From: Aquanectria penicillioides
Taxonomy: Eukaryota > Ascomycota > Sordariomycetes > Hypocreales > Nectriaceae
Assembly (NCBI GenBank): GCA_003415625.1
Contig: PYIU01000007.1
Location: 2,914,001-2,978,000, forward strand
DNA: 64,000 nt
Direction of reading: 5' to 3'
Part shown: piece after piece, positions 1-12,545 of the stretch
Layout of the letters: each line of letters opens with the position of its first letter
Position numbering within the stretch: position 1 is the first letter of the stretch
Notes under the pieces: generated by a model
The model's input: only the letters and a program-made list of their open reading frames with translations
The model's database searches: none
Told to the model about the DNA's origin: nothing
Program-made: the position numbers and the translations under genes

Positions 1-620
1 TTTCTTTAATACTTAAAGCTTTTATTTTTATTATCTTTTACTTTAAATTTTAATTTATCTTTAGGCTATATTTTATATTTAATCTTTAATTTATTTTTAA
101 TTTTTTAATTAAAATACTTTTATAGCTTTTATATTTACTATATTATCTTTATTATTTATTGCATTATAATATTTAAATTTAATTAAGTTTTTTATAAATC
201 CCTTTTAATAAGCTTTATTAATTTTTTAAAAAAAAGTAAAAAATCCTTAAGATTATTTTCTTTTTTAATAAAATCTTTTTTATTATTAATCTATTTAATT
301 GCTTTAATAATAGGGATTAGCTTTAAGGCTAGCTTTAAAGCTATTACTTAAATCTTAAGACTTTAATTAATTAATATTATAAGTATTAACTTTAAAAAAT
401 AAACTTTAGGTTAATTTAAACCTTTTAAATAGCTATAATTTCTTCTTAAATTAAAGCTTTAGGCTTATAATCTATAAATAATATATAGGTATATATAGAG
501 ATAGTTATAGTAGGCAATATATGCAATAGATTGGTTTAGATCAATTAGGATTTATAAGAAATAGCTAAATAGTAGTCGCAGAATGCAATCACCTATTTAC
601 AGTGCAGGGATTCCCTTATA
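1..620. repeat. AT-rich, RIP-like relic block
   Basis: This stretch is almost entirely A and T, with long TTAATT/TTTATTT runs and no usable reading frame. Composition changes abruptly to ordinary sequence near 580-620. Such blocks in ascomycetes are usually transposons destroyed by repeat-induced point mutation (C to T changes). I see no surviving transposase or reverse transcriptase motif, so the original element cannot be named. The block runs off the left edge. Confidence 0.6.
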
Positions 621-2068
621 AGGATATATGGCCTTAAGACCTAGGCCCACAAGGCCCCCAAGGTCGGCTTGTGGCCGGCCGCTATGTCTGTAGCGACGAC
701 CACCTTCGCCCGGCCGCTATATCCGTCAACACTTTGGCTATAAGTTTGGCTTGAGATGGAAGTTTTAGCAGTTAGGATCCATCCCAGGGAGTTAGTTGGT
801 GGATGGAATCCCAAGACCCTGTAGGTTGCTATGCGTGCCCATTGTCCACCGCCGACTCAGCAATCCACCCTTTCCTACCCTAGACGGGCTCCTAGTCCGC
901 AGGTAAAAGCTCACAGCCAGAAATAAGGACAATGTTTCAAGGGCTACCGAGGTGAATGAACTTCACTAGGTATAACGAAATTAAAATTTGGTGGTCCTGC
1001 CACACCCATTTCCATGCTTGTATAATATTTCAAGGTGAATGGCGAGGGAGCGTGATTTGGTCTGCATGAAACAGGAGGCAGTCGGGGATCCCTCTGGGAA
1101 CTCATTCAGGACTGAGGATAACTCTGACGCTCTTAGACCCAGCTGTTCATATTGGCCTAGGGACTTGGCCTCATTGTGCACTGTCGACATCTCAGGCCGT
1201 GGCATAGGAACAACAGCGTTGTCGTGAACATTGCCATGTATCTTGACGCTCGTCCTCCACTCACGGACCTCACCCCATAACGTCCAATTTGGCTGCCTTT
1301 TATGCAATGACTTTAGCGCTGGGGTTTGCATCACGCAGCTGAAGGGGAACCCGGAGATAACGGGCCCGAGACTCACCCCGACATCACGACAACGCTCCAG
1401 CGACACTGTGGTCGTAATCTCTACCAAAACCGAGCCCCATGCCTTTGTCCGAATCTCTCAGCTGTGAAGCCTTGACAACTCCGCAGGGCAATGTGTCCTA
1501 GCTAGGCAACCTAAAATTTCCCACAGCTAGCCAATTTTGTCCTACCGAGCTTCGCCATGTCTGGGCTTCAAATTTTCTCCGCCATGTAGTTGGAGGGCGC
1601 GTTATGTTGGACCGTTTAACCACGAGGGCGGATTCGCCCAATACGAGCTCGCTGCTTTTATTGTTACAGGCTCTATCGCTCTATATAGTATGTCTCTCAG
1701 GCTCACATGACATGCATTTCTCATTGCAGCCCGGAAATCTAGGCCAGGAATTGCCTTCGTTTACCAACGCGGACCAGAATGCATCAGCACAATTCTTTGT
1801 TCAGTTTAGAGAGCAGAACCACCGAGAGAACTATCATGGGTGCTTAACTGCGAGGTAGACAAGAAAACTCGGACGATTCCATCCGGGTATATTCCCATCA
1901 TCGAATTAAAGTTCAGCCTTTCCCCACTATGTTCGTACCGTGCTCTTCTTTCTCCGCTCCGCTCCACTCGATGAATATACTCCAGTGTTTATGTGCGGAC
2001 TTTGAAACAATTGAGGATCAACTGTGTTAGTTGTGTGTTGTCCGAAAGCCTGGTCAATGCCTCGCCGG
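621..2068. other. Intergenic, no gene recognised
   Basis: Ordinary-composition DNA. An imperfect repeat of GGCCGGCCGCTAT/GCCCGGCCGCTAT lies at about 673-722. Frames here (up to 148 codons on the minus strand at 981-1427) show no recognisable domain or splice structure. The right end is the upstream region of the dehydrogenase gene. Confidence 0.5.
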
Positions 2069-2075
2069 TATAAAG
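2069..2075 (+). promoter_or_regulatory. TATA box of the SDR gene
   Basis: TATAAAG about 100 bp before the ATG chosen at 2175. Its position supports that ATG rather than the in-frame upstream start at 2031, which would lie before the TATA box. Confidence 0.5.
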
Positions 2076-2174
2076 AGGCATGGAGGGCATAACTCAAGTG
2101 AGATCCAATCCCCTATCAACTATACAAACTTACTCTATCCGAAAAAAGGCTCCAAATTCCAAACTCATCCTAAA

Positions 2175-3005
2175 ATGTCTGCCCCTCCTTCTTCAGATGC
2201 CCCTTGGTCTCTAGGCGGTAAGACCGCTATTGTAACTGGCGGCTCTCGCGGCATCGGCCAAGCCATTGCTATTCACCTGGCTCGCAAAGGGTTAGCCAAA
2301 TTGGCCATCACATATGCCAACAACCTCGAAGCGGCCCAGGGAACCCTGCAGAAATGCCGAGATTTAGGAGTGAAGGAGGCAATTGCAATTCAAGCAGATG
2401 CACTCGACGGCGAGTTCGGCCCCAAAGTCATTTCCAAGGTTCTTGAACAACTCGACACCAAGGTTATCGATATTCTCGTCAACAACGCTGTTTTGGCCGA
2501 TCCTGCCAAGGCGTTACCCGTTAAGGACACAACATTGAATATATTCCTCGAAGTCATGCAAGCGAATGTCTACGCCCCAGTTTCGCTCACCACCGCCCTT
2601 CTGCCGCACTTGCCCGCCTACGGAGGCCGAGTGGTCAACATCTCGAGCGTTCTCGCATACCAAGCCAACAATGATCCCACCATAGCATACGGAGCCAGCA
2701 AGGCTACTCTTCAAGCCTATACACGCTCGTTTGCCGATAGCTTTTCGAAGACAACGCAGGCTACGTTTAATAGTGTCATTGTTGGCCTGACGGCTACCGA
2801 TTCGATCAAGGCCAGTCAGCACATGATGCCGCCTGGATTTCTGGAAGGACAGATCAAAGACACGACAGCTGCGGAGAGGATTGGAGTTCCTGATGACATC
2901 GCTTACATTGTTGGATTTCTGTCCAGCGAAGAGGCTCGCTGGGTAAACGGTGCAGCTATTAGCGCTAATGGGGGTAACAGACTTGTTATGCCCGCCCTAG
3001 GTTAG
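2175..3005 (+). CDS. Short-chain dehydrogenase/reductase (classical SDR)
   Basis: Encodes 276 residues, a normal length for a classical SDR, without introns. The NAD(P)-binding Rossmann fold shows as TGGSRGIG at residues 21-28. LVNNA is at about 101-105 (NNA followed by V rather than the usual G), an Asn is at 131 (QANVYAP), the catalytic Ser lies in NISS at 155-158, and YGASK holds Tyr172 and Lys176. A C-terminal VNGAAISANGG segment matches the family's end. The frame is open upstream to 2031, but the ATG at 2175 (MSAPPSSDAPW, context CTAAAATGT) puts the Rossmann motif at the expected depth and follows a TATA box at 2069. Family members reduce carbonyls or oxidise alcohols with NAD(P)H, often as 3-oxoacyl reductase-like or secondary-metabolite enzymes. 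The substrate cannot be read from sequence, and no biosynthetic neighbours are present. The product is probably cytosolic, as I see no signal peptide. Confidence 0.93.
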   Translation: MSAPPSSDAPWSLGGKTAIVTGGSRGIGQAIAIHLARKGLAKLAITYANNLEAAQGTLQKCRDLGVKEAIAIQADALDGEFGPKVISKVLEQLDTKVIDILVNNAVLADPAKALPVKDTTLNIFLEVMQANVYAPVSLTTALLPHLPAYGGRVVNISSVLAYQANNDPTIAYGASKATLQAYTRSFADSFSKTTQATFNSVIVGLTATDSIKASQHMMPPGFLEGQIKDTTAAERIGVPDDIAYIVGFLSSEEARWVNGAAISANGGNRLVMPALG

Positions 3006-4146
3006 AGAGGATTCTAGTTCAGATGGGTTCACTCTTGGGAATGGTAGGGGTAACTATTCCTGTAGTTTTCATTCAATAAGAACGACTTATTCACTTTATT
3101 AAGTACCTTCGTACTTGGTCTTCGATTTGCATTGCAAAGGCATAAATAAACCCATCTCTTTGCAAAGCTCAATGGACCAGTGTCGTGGCTATATTTGGTA
3201 GCCCTGAAACCTCGTTTATCAGTACAGAACATGGCATGAAATGAATTTTACATGACCAAAGTCAATCGAGTTATTAGTAACAGAAGAAGCATAAAACAGT
3301 TGCAAGTTTCATTGTTTTCAGATGCCATACTCCGGATAGCTATCAAAATCATTGCTCAGCACCACCATGTCCTGTAGCATGACTTCACTACGGTGACGGC
3401 CTTCGAGAAGATGGGTGTAGGAGTCGGTGAAATAGGGTTGGCGGGTATAGCTGGGGGTAGAAAGCGTGGGTAAGTGAGGGTGAAAGCTGATGAAGGCTTG
3501 GGGAGGCGGTTGGATCCGTGGGTGGGCGCATGGGTGGATAATGAGATGGATGGCCATCATCAGAGCACCATCAATCATCGCCACCACCACCTCTTCTTCG
3601 AAGGCCAGGTAGACAAATGAGGTAATGATACCTAGACCTGGGTGGACAACGCATGGGGAAAACGTGACAGGGGTCGGCTGGGCTTCATCAAGTGGCCAAT
3701 GGCCGCCTTGCCAGATCGTCCGACTAGGGGCCGCGGCCCAATGGCCAACCGAAGGACCTGGAATCCACCGGGAATGGCTTTTCCTTGGATCCTATTTTGG
3801 CCATAGGTGGTGTGGGGGCCGGTTCATCTCCACGCAGGCTTTGGTTGCCAATGATTTTAAGATCGTCCATCTCTCTGTTTGTAGGACTCGACAAAGAAAC
3901 GCGTGGCTAGAGTCGGTTGAAGGTGACATTTCGTCTCGATTGCATTCCCATTCTCCTACACCACTACTTCTACTTCTCGATGGTAGATGAATATGTTTTA
4001 CAACGACTTATAGAACGGTGTGCGAGAATGAGAGAGGTACATGGAGTTTATTGCGTTTCAGTCGCATCTCTACATACAATTGAGGCGAAAGAACAGGATT
4101 TCAAAGTATCAGAATTTAAAATCATAACGGGACAGAAGTGAACCCA
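3006..4146. other. Intergenic, no gene recognised
   Basis: 3' flank of the dehydrogenase and of the minus-strand YDT gene that ends at 4147. Frames up to 121 codons lack domains or coding texture. Confidence 0.45.
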
Positions 4147-4488
4147 TCACAAGCCTCTATTCTCAACTTCCTTGACAAGGGACATTGACATCATTTGCCC
4201 GGAATATTGAACATTGGCCGACTTCTTGTCGTGTTGTTGAATTGAAATATCCATAACTGCGGCGTTGGGATTTTCGGTCGCGGCTGCTGCACGCTGAAGC
4301 AATCGATCTTGTAGAGAGGAGGTATCATAAATGAACAGAGATAACATCAAACCGCTGCTCCCCGGTCTAGACTCCTGTTAGCCAAGTATTTCTTTTGCTC
4401 GGTGGAGTTGAACTCAGAGGCGAATGGAAGCTGTCGGTAATACGCACATATCTTTGAGGACTGGATGCAGGGTAACAGGCGGCTCCAT
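4147..4488 (-). CDS. YDT-family miniprotein, copy 1 (two exons)
   Basis: Predicted 86-residue protein of unknown function. Exon 1 is 4448-4488 (ATG at 4488, starts MEPPVTLHPVLKD), the intron is 4367-4447 (81 nt, GTGCGT donor, CTAAC branch, TCTAG acceptor, phase 2), and exon 2 is 4147-4366. The core reads MLSLFIYDTSSLQDRLLQRAAA and begins exactly 19 nt after the acceptor, as in most sister copies. A long polar tail follows (Asn, Gln, Ser, Lys rich). Hydrophobic residues at core positions F-I and L-L, with charges between them, suggest a short amphipathic helix. There is no signal peptide or membrane span. A TTTAAA box at 4653-4658, 165 bp upstream of the ATG, may be the TATA element. The gene model is inferred from sequence only; the repeated architecture across copies is the main support. 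Confidence 0.75.
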
Positions 4489-7400
4489 GCTGGAAGGACG
4501 AATATACAACGGAGCCTGCGGACTGGACTGGAGGTAATAGTGTCGAAGAAGAGGCATATAAAGACGGCGAGACTTTGGTATTAATCTTGAGAGATGGTGG
4601 ACCATGTGAGAAAAGAGTATAACGAGCTAAGAAGATATGGGAGCGAGTCAGATTTAAACAGAACGAGGGGAGCATAGTTGGCACGCAATTTTGTGGGAAA
4701 AGGAAGCAAGCAGGAAAACGGGCAGAAAACGAGCTGACATCGAGCGTAAATCGTGCAGACGACGTGCAGTTTCCATTTCACTTGCAAAAACGGGCATCTG
4801 CGACTGTTTCCCAAGCTCCATGTCACATATCACAAAGTTGTGATTCGTCAACTGCTCGTCCGATGTCCCAAATCGGAGACACAAGGCCGCCTCTAAGGTT
4901 TTGCGGACTACTCTGGCAATTGCTCCACTGGGCGCTCTTAGCTGAACAACCAAGCAGAAGCGTCAGCCTCCAGGCACCCCAAACCTCCATCTCACCCATC
5001 CCAGGCTCATTGTCGACCCATGTCCACACCGTCATCTACGCGGCTGCCCAGCCTGACCGAGTCTTCCAGCCCGCATAACTACAACCCCCCACCCCCGCTA
5101 TTGATATCACCGCTGCCTCTGTCTGCCCTATGTCCCCGGAACTTGGCTGCATACTAGGCTGGTTGAGTGATTGTAATCCTGTCCAAAGCCGTATCTGGCT
5201 CCATTTTGGACAAATGTCGGAATTTGGTCGCTACCATATACGGAGCAAGCATCTGGATTACCCTCCTACCTAGAATTCCAGACCAATCACTAGGGAAATC
5301 GCCTGATAGCTTACAATGAAGCCACCTGGTAGCCACAAGATGCTTAGCTGCACTTGTGTATATCATGGTTAGAGAAGCGGGACTTTGCAGCTAAATGTAC
5401 ATTGGCAGTGTGTAGCTGTATTTCAGCCAGAGAACTTTGTTACACTCCGGCCAGCCCACAGGCGCCCATGGCCTGCCATAGCCTGGCACAGACTACCGTA
5501 GCCTGTCTACAGGCTCACCTGTACCTACACTAAGCGATACCACTCTAAAGTAAAAACTGAATTGCATGTAAAAAACCTCTGCTCAAGACAAGGATACGGA
5601 TACTAAACAGCGTACTTCCGAAGTAGCACATTTTCTACTCGATCATACTGTTTTTTTTTACTAATTTTTATGGGTTCCTACCATATTTTAGCACTACAAT
5701 TCTCAATAATTGGCCATAAAACATTGGTGACACACTATATGTAATATTTAAGCAAGATGGTCAACAGCACTCTCCGAGTTGGGTCAAGTTTTGCTGCCAT
5801 TCATCACTGTATTGCTGTCTCCGATCAGGAAACAGTATTATTATACTGCTATTGCGTCATAGTCACCATCTTTATATCATTTATATTAGACGCCAGGTGA
5901 AGATGGATTTGTTGTGAATATCTACGAGAAAGCTTTTGGCATTGTTTGTGGACCAGATACCTGCGTATCACCAAATCGATTACATGGATGGTCAAGCATT
6001 ACTAAATTCATCATGTGCTCTATCCATCGCCGCGGCGGCCTGTCTCCAGCTCCCGCGGCCGTGATGAAGCTTGAAGTGCGCACTGATCAAGCGGGCTTGA
6101 AGATGGCGAACTATTGCAAGTCCCGTGATGACCTGGTGTTTCAAGATTTAGTTGGTTTCCCATTTCCTCCAATCGGCTCGCCACTGCACGACCTAAAACT
6201 TAGTTACTGGCAATCTTCAGCATATGTGCTGAAATATATGGAAGAATGCACTTGACTACCGCATACAAACCAAGTTTGACTTAATTACGAAGGTGAACTG
6301 GACATTTTGATAGACCAAATTTCGATGGGTGCGGTTAGATTTCCTCAAGGCAGGTTTTTGCGTCATGGGTGACTGCATTGGCCCCGAGGCATTATTCGAT
6401 CACGTATTGCCGCCGAGAACACCGCAATGTTCTTGACCAAAGCGCGCTCTTCATTCCATCCACGCGTGGTGATATGTGATAGCAAGGGGCCAGATGTTAA
6501 CGATGAATAAAGATTCGTTGAACAGTTATGTTCCATTTTCTCAAGATAGTTACAATGGCGAAACGCTGGTACTGCTGTTAGTTCTGCACTTATCTCGCAG
6601 ATGGGGCAAATTCTCAATTAGTTCCTAAGCAATTTCACATGAAAGAGAATGACGTCAAAAGGCGAGAAAGAGTGATGAATTATCACTAGGATATGGCTCA
6701 TTAGCGAATTCTTGCTAGCTTCGCGACGCCATATCCACGCTGAGGATGATGAAATGGAGCGAGGTAATTGAAATACGAGATTTAAAGTGCACTAACTGAC
6801 TGCAACTGTACACTTGATAGCGTCCGGATTTACTAGCCCGTAGACAGTTTGCGGAAAAGCGTGGGATCTTAGCTGCCATTCAGAAACCGGGCGATTGAGG
6901 GCCAAATCTGTGATGCCAACACGAGCTGCGGGGATAGTGACTGCATATAGTCTATTCGAGCAAAGTGGACCTGGAGCTCGTAGTCAGCCTATTGCTGTTG
7001 GGTTGGTCCTGATTTAAGGCTCTGAGAGGGCCACGCGAGCTTTACGGCCCGGCCCTGGGCATCCTCTAGCCTTGTCCTGGCCTTGTCTGAATATCCGTCT
7101 TTGTGCTTGCGGCACCAATCACGCTCGCCCAGCACAACAAAGCTCCAATGTGCATTTCCAGCCTGACCCCGCAACAAAGTCATCTTGAGCTCCTGCATGG
7201 CTGGCTCTGGTGTGCTCCCGTGGGGCACAAGAAAGCTATTGTTGCTATTGGATGCCTGTGTATCTAACGCTGCCGTCCGGCTGATGCAAAAATAGATAAA
7301 GATGTTGATGCAAGCATGGGTTATTATGCTTGCACGGCACTTCTTGGTTCTCTGCAACCCCGACTCGGTACACCGAGCTTGCTCTACATTTTAAGTTAGG

Positions 7401-9454
7401 ATGAGACATTATTGAGATGTGCAAGCGGCTCGTCACACTTTCCTCTTGATTTTCGGTTTGACCATGGGGCCTATAAAGATGGCCGTCTGTGCCGGGCCAT
7501 ATGGGTCTTTGCATATTTGATATCGAGGATCTTCACTAGGTTTGCTTGCGAGCTTTATTTTTTGCCCGTTCTCGCTCAATTTATCGTGGCTACTGAAGAA
7601 ACCACCCGCTTCTCAAAATGAAGGCTCCTAGTGACTCGAACCAGAGAGCTAGGAACCATCATGGTTATGCTTGCCTCACCGACCACGGCCATTTTTCAAC
7701 CGTAATCTAGACCCGGAGATATGAGTCTAAGGCCGACACGGTTCATATTTGATATTTCCTCTCTTCCAGATCGCTTAGCTCAGGGCGCGAAGATAACCGG
7801 ACATAGAGCCCAGATTCCAACTCCCCCCCCCACGGACTCAAGAAAGAGAGGGGCGACTGGGACTTCGCGCGTAGTCGAAATTGAGTGCTATTGAGCACTT
7901 ATAAAAATGGGCCGTTTTATGGAGCACTACAAATGCCATGAATTGAAAAGGAAAAAGAGGCTAGAAGGAGGCAATGAAATGTCTAAGATGGAAGGATAAA
8001 AATAGATAACGTTGTTAAGTAACTGATCTAAGATACTAAGTTTTGGGTAATACTAGCCTTCGGCAGAATTCCGAGAGACCTTGCTGTTTCATGACATATT
8101 GGGAATCGCGATGAAATAATGGGCGTTGTGTGCAATGGATCAAGTGAGGCTGAAGAGTAGCTCAAGGAGAAGGAAACGTGATGAGAACGCGTAGTAACAA
8201 GAAACACACGGATAGGAAAAGGAAGAAGCGATAAGTTACATGGATTTAAGGCTTGTCGGTAGTCGATGAGATACCCAAACCCACGGACGCGGGGCTCATG
8301 GTGACGATGCCACCTGCATGCGTTTCGGCCTAGCTTGCGAGTAGCCCCCATTTCTTCGGTTCTGCTAGGGAAACTGCACTGCTTTGGATCTCCTAGAGAG
8401 CGCAAGAGGAGGCACATAACGGGAAGAGACCAAGCTAGTCCTCCTTTTGCCTTAGTGGTGTACATGATGCAGCTGAGCCGGCATCAGCTGGTTGGGCAAT
8501 CTGCCTCGGATCTTTGGTAAAGCTAGGAGAACAGAATCAAGCCATGTGCATGGTCGAGGCGACGACCTCAGTAGCTGCCATCTCTTGACTTTGCTCTGTA
8601 TCGTTCATAAATCCTACGACTGTGATGTTCATGGCAATGTGAGGCGGCGCTAACGGTGATAATCACATACTGGCAAGTAAAGGGCCGAATTGTGGTTATT
8701 CTTCTCCCAGGACTATTCACCATTTCTGCCTACGTACTAAGCTCTAAATGAGGCTGTATCATGGATGAAAAATTTTCTCTCCGGTTGCCTTGCCTAGTTC
8801 GCAAAATCTCTGCCCACCGAAGAGCAATTCAATCAGGCTGCACCTACATAGTGACCAAGCTAGTTCACTGTGCCGCAGCCAACGAAAGTCAATCTTTCCA
8901 AAGATTGCATCTCCGTGGAATTCCTCGACTACCTCCTAAGCATTTCAGGTAGTCTTTTAATGAATCCCGAGCTATCTCGAACCGGTTTCCTCGTTGTGTT
9001 TGCCATAGTACTGTCTCCGACATCATTTAGCAAGCTCCTTCATGGCTAATACACACCCAATTCAACCGGGAAGGGAAACATGCCATTTATGCCCCAATCT
9101 ATCTAGGTAAAATTTAGTGAGTAATGCGCAGCGGGCCAATTGGTGCCGCCGAATTTATCTAGTGGGCGTGCATGTCAATGCCTGCCAAAGACGCATCGCC
9201 AGTCTAACATGGCAGGCCAGTGAATGGCAAAGAAGTGGACTAATTCTGGAATTACACATTCACAGCATGTTATTCAGGAAGTAAATGAAAACTAAGTTAT
9301 GAAAGGTGAGATCAAGCCTCTTTTATCTTGGTACAAAATTAGGAACTAATCCAGCTGCGACCAAGTCCAAGGCAGTTCAACACGGGACCTCGTATGAAAC
9401 ACCAAGTAGTACCTTTCCAGACGTCCTTGCTCCAACGTGTGCTGTGATTGTCGT
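4489..9454. other. Gene-poor stretch, nothing convincing
   Basis: About 5 kb with only short frames (at most 145 codons), none with a recognisable domain. It is locally AT-rich near 5560-5900. GCCTG/AGGC-rich short repeats lie at 5450-5530, a C9 run near 7807, and a small inverted repeat (GGCTCCTAG with CTAGGAACC) at about 7622-7656. Confidence 0.4.
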
Positions 9455-9748
9455 TTAATGCTGATCCGGAAGTTGTATGCAATATTGACTTTTTGGTGCC
9501 GCCTGAGTCTCCATCTCCGAGCCAGGACCATTATTACTATCAGGAGGCTCCCCGGCTCCTTGAATCAAGCGATCTTGCAAGGATGAAGTGTCGTAAAGAA
9601 AGACGTCCAGCATAGAAGCGGTGCAGTGGCAGCTATAGAGCATGGGTTACCCATCAATCCATCTTTTAGGGGTGTGTAGAAGGGGATATTACCAACCACA
9701 ACAATCGTAGTCATCGGGTGCCTTTACGCCGACTGATGACAGCTTCAT
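9455..9748 (-). CDS. YDT-family miniprotein, copy 2 (two exons)
   Basis: Predicted 77-residue protein of unknown function. Exon 1 is 9693-9748 (MKLSSVGVKAPDDYDCCG), the intron is 9633-9692 (60 nt, GTAATA donor, TATAG acceptor, phase 2), and exon 2 is 9455-9632. The core MLDVFLYDTSSLQDRLIQGAG starts 19 nt after the acceptor. Around the splice junction the protein carries five cysteines in a cluster (CCGCCHC), which no other copy has and which could bind metal or form disulphides. The tail is polar and ends LPDQH. A TATA box (GTATAAAAG) lies at 9897-9905, about 150 bp upstream of the ATG. The GTAATA donor is weaker than those of the sister copies but keeps the conserved phase. Confidence 0.75.
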
Positions 9749-9896
9749 GTTGCGATGAGAGGCGATAGATCGATAGGGTTGGGAGAAAAGTCATGGAAGT
9801 TGCAGCAACCCTTATTCGGGATGAACGTGGAAATGACTGGGGAATAGCACGCAGAAGAGCCATGGCATTAGAACCGCTATAGCAGACGGGACCGGG

Positions 9897-9905
9897 CTTT
9901 TATAC
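9897..9905 (-). promoter_or_regulatory. TATA box of YDT copy 2
   Basis: GTATAAAAG followed by CCCGG on the minus strand, about 150 bp before the ATG at 9748. Other copies have a TATA box at a similar distance. Confidence 0.5.
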
Positions 9906-12156
9906 AAGAAAGAGATGATGTTTTCTCATTTGGGAGGTATCCCACTATTTGAGAGAGAACAAAACGAGCAAATCTGAGGCTCTGTGTACCATCCATCCGA
10001 CATGTCGCACATTGGATGATCCCAAACACTCAGAACCGGGCTGCCGGCGTGCATTGTTTTCGTGGGGGTAGAGTGACACCTCCCTGTTGAGAAAACGACG
10101 GACTCAGGGGTAATTCTATTTTCGACCTCCTTTTGGTAACTGAGATTTAGAGAGAATGCCGAAAACGTGTTGAACGCGCGACCAGATCAGTTAGACTTGG
10201 CCTCGTTTGCAAAACAGTACGAGATATTGACTGTACTTAGTAAAATGGATTTGGAGTTTACTCACAGGTGGAAAACAATCCGGGAGTGACGAAACGTGGC
10301 GGTCTGGACGATCAAGTGCTACCATGCTGAGGTCCCATTGTGCCAAGTACCCTCTTGGGTCCGAAGCCTTCCTTGGTGTCAATTCACCCGAGCTGAGCAA
10401 ATATCCCACGGCGAGGTAGAACCCCCACCTTGGTCGCCTGTCGATGAAATTTACAGTCCTAGGGCAGCCAATGCAACCTGAATCACAGTGATGATCAGTT
10501 GTCCCGCTGGGATGGACCATTCTCAGTCATCCACCAACACATTTTGTTGAACCGAGGCTCTCCCGTCGCCCACACTTATTCTCTCTCACCCCAACTCGAA
10601 CCCGTCATACACGCCCTGTAGGCCCTCGACACACGCCACCTCCACGCCTCCCGCACTTGTGTTTGCTGGCTTCGTCATCCGGACGCAAAAACGGCAAAGA
10701 ACTTCGCCGCAGCCAGCCCTGGTTGCCCCTTTCTGCCCACCCATTTGAAATTTGTCTGAAGTATTGGAGCGTTGCTTGTGTTCTGGGGGCATTCGCAAGC
10801 TGCGGGCGTAGTAGGCTGGGCATGCTGGGATATGCTTCAGCCAACTATTGGGCGGGCATGTTTAAGTTAATAGGAGGTGAAATGAACTCAACGTATATGG
10901 AGATACCCATGTTGATGTGTTGCCCTGAGGCGCGTATCAGCGATGCTGCCAGGCTCAAGGAATAGGGTTAGAACTCTGGGATTGCAGTTGCAACGTCTCT
11001 TTACGTCTATACCCATTAGAGAGGAACCAAATTTGAGAACGACTGAGCTGGTAACGTGAGAAACGGGGTGCGAATGGCAGAGGCATGGAGACGGCTCTGT
11101 GCAACGTTTGGTTAGTTGCCAGTCAGACGGTTTGTGCAACGTTTGCCTCGCGGGTTGGTGTCACCAAGGGATGGGATATAGTACACGACACAAGCCACGC
11201 CATGCACCGAACAGTTGGGCCGAACTATTGCTCCGGTGTCTCCTGGAGCCAAGCAAGGCATGGTGGGGGTTCTCCGAACGAGCCGGCGTCAACTTTCGCT
11301 AAAACCCGGCCTCGAAACGTGCCAGCTGCTGAAGCCCGCCATTACGCTAGCCCCCCCCGTAAGCGACAAATAGAGGTGTCTGTCTACACGGCGACCTGAC
11401 GAGGCGGATTTATGATAGCTCGGCTGACTGGGTTGGATCACCCAATGGCAATATTCCTGTGACAGTCGTTCTGCGTAGAATCAACGAGGCAACTGCGGTT
11501 ATTCCCCCTCTCCGAAGCCTATTCCTCTCTTCGGACTTTATGGCTGGCAGTGGCGCCGACACCCGTGCTACCATGGAAGAGCGGGGATCCATAAACTCGA
11601 CCCGACTTGTTGGCTTTGATGCTACCCCACCCCTTGCCAATTACTAGAGTCGGTGAAGTGAGGCGTCGTCATGTGGACGACATACGTACACACGCAGCAT
11701 ATTACTTGAGCATTATTCTGGAATTTGGTAGCGCTGGAGACATTGGACCCTGGAGTGCCAGCATTTGCCACAGTGGCTACGGCATGGCCATTCCATGAGC
11801 TCGGCGTGGCCTGGCCAAAGTCGATGGTCGCAGCTTGGACAAGGCGAGTGCGCCGTGCAGTGGGAGCCACGTCCACATCTAACCACTATGACGAAAGTGT
11901 AGTTCTGGAGGCCGCTCGGATCGAGAAGACTTTCTCGTAAAGAAGCGCTCAGAGTGGTCTCCTCTTTGAAGTTGCCCACCTAGGCGCGGTGTGCCCAAGC
12001 TTCTCTACAAGGATGGCCCAACATCGAGGATTTACACTACAGCTACGCGCTAATTTAGCCTACCCGATCTTAGCTTGCGACTTGAACAACTTTACCTCAA
12101 CCTACCTTGCCCCCATAGCAACGCGATGTTTGCTACGTCACTCTATGCGACAATAA
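9906..12156. other. Intergenic, no gene recognised
   Basis: Only short overlapping frames on both strands, with no motif I recognise. Confidence 0.4.
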
Positions 12157-12545
12157 TTAATACAGTGCAGGATGGATGGAAATCTCTTGAAAAGCACACG
12201 AGAAAGTGGTAGATTTAGCGGTTCGGCCTATGTTGACACCGTCACAGAATTCCAGCGCCTGGTGCAACTCTGGCCCTGTGTTTCGTCCACCTCGTCCATT
12301 TTCTTGACTCCAGACGGCTATTTCAAAGCCAAATTTGAATGTCGTATTTTCGATTGCCCCACACAGCTCATGTTTGCTGATGACTGCAATCTGGAGAGAG
12401 AAGACTTGGCCATCGTACGAAGGACCTGGTCCCGTATCATGTATGATCCTTGTCCATATGTTCGACACATTCATCAATCGGCCCCATAACAAAGTATTGT
12501 AATAAAGAACGCTAGCATTCAACTCAATGACAATTCTGGGGCTAT
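12157..12545 (-). pseudogene. Divergent YDT-family member, copy 3
   Basis: On the minus strand a CTAATCTCGTAATAG acceptor is followed by an open frame reading PRIVIEL then NASVLYYNTLLWGRLMN. Aligned to the family core FIYDTSSLQDRLIQ this keeps Y, D-to-N, T, G/D-R-L and hydrophobic positions, with one residue missing. The lead of 22 nt between acceptor and core equals that of copy 6, and the frame fits phase 2. The tail is unusually long (the frame runs to 12157, about 120 residues from the core). I could not find a first exon with a good phase-2 donor: an ATG at about 12609 leads to a GTATAG donor in phase 1 and an intron of only 28 nt. A TATA-like ATATATAAAAG lies at about 12914-12924. It is either a diverged gene or a relic. 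Confidence 0.4.

Noticed and set aside
981..1427. 148-codon minus-strand frame
   Set aside because: No recognisable domain, no promoter and overlapping frames on the other strand.
3150..3232. Minus-strand SHDTGPLSFAKRW as a possible YDT core
   Set aside because: The similarity is limited to D-T and one L, without the spacing or hydrophobic pattern.
7622..7660. GACTCGAACC and flanking inverted repeat as a minus-strand tRNA T-arm
   Set aside because: A matching acceptor stem about 70 nt away is missing; only a small hairpin remains.
11160..11230. Plus-strand string IVHDTSHAMHRTVG resembling the YDT core of copy 6
   Set aside because: Only D-T-S-H and one R align, there is no acceptor at the family spacing, and the strand is opposite to all accepted copies.
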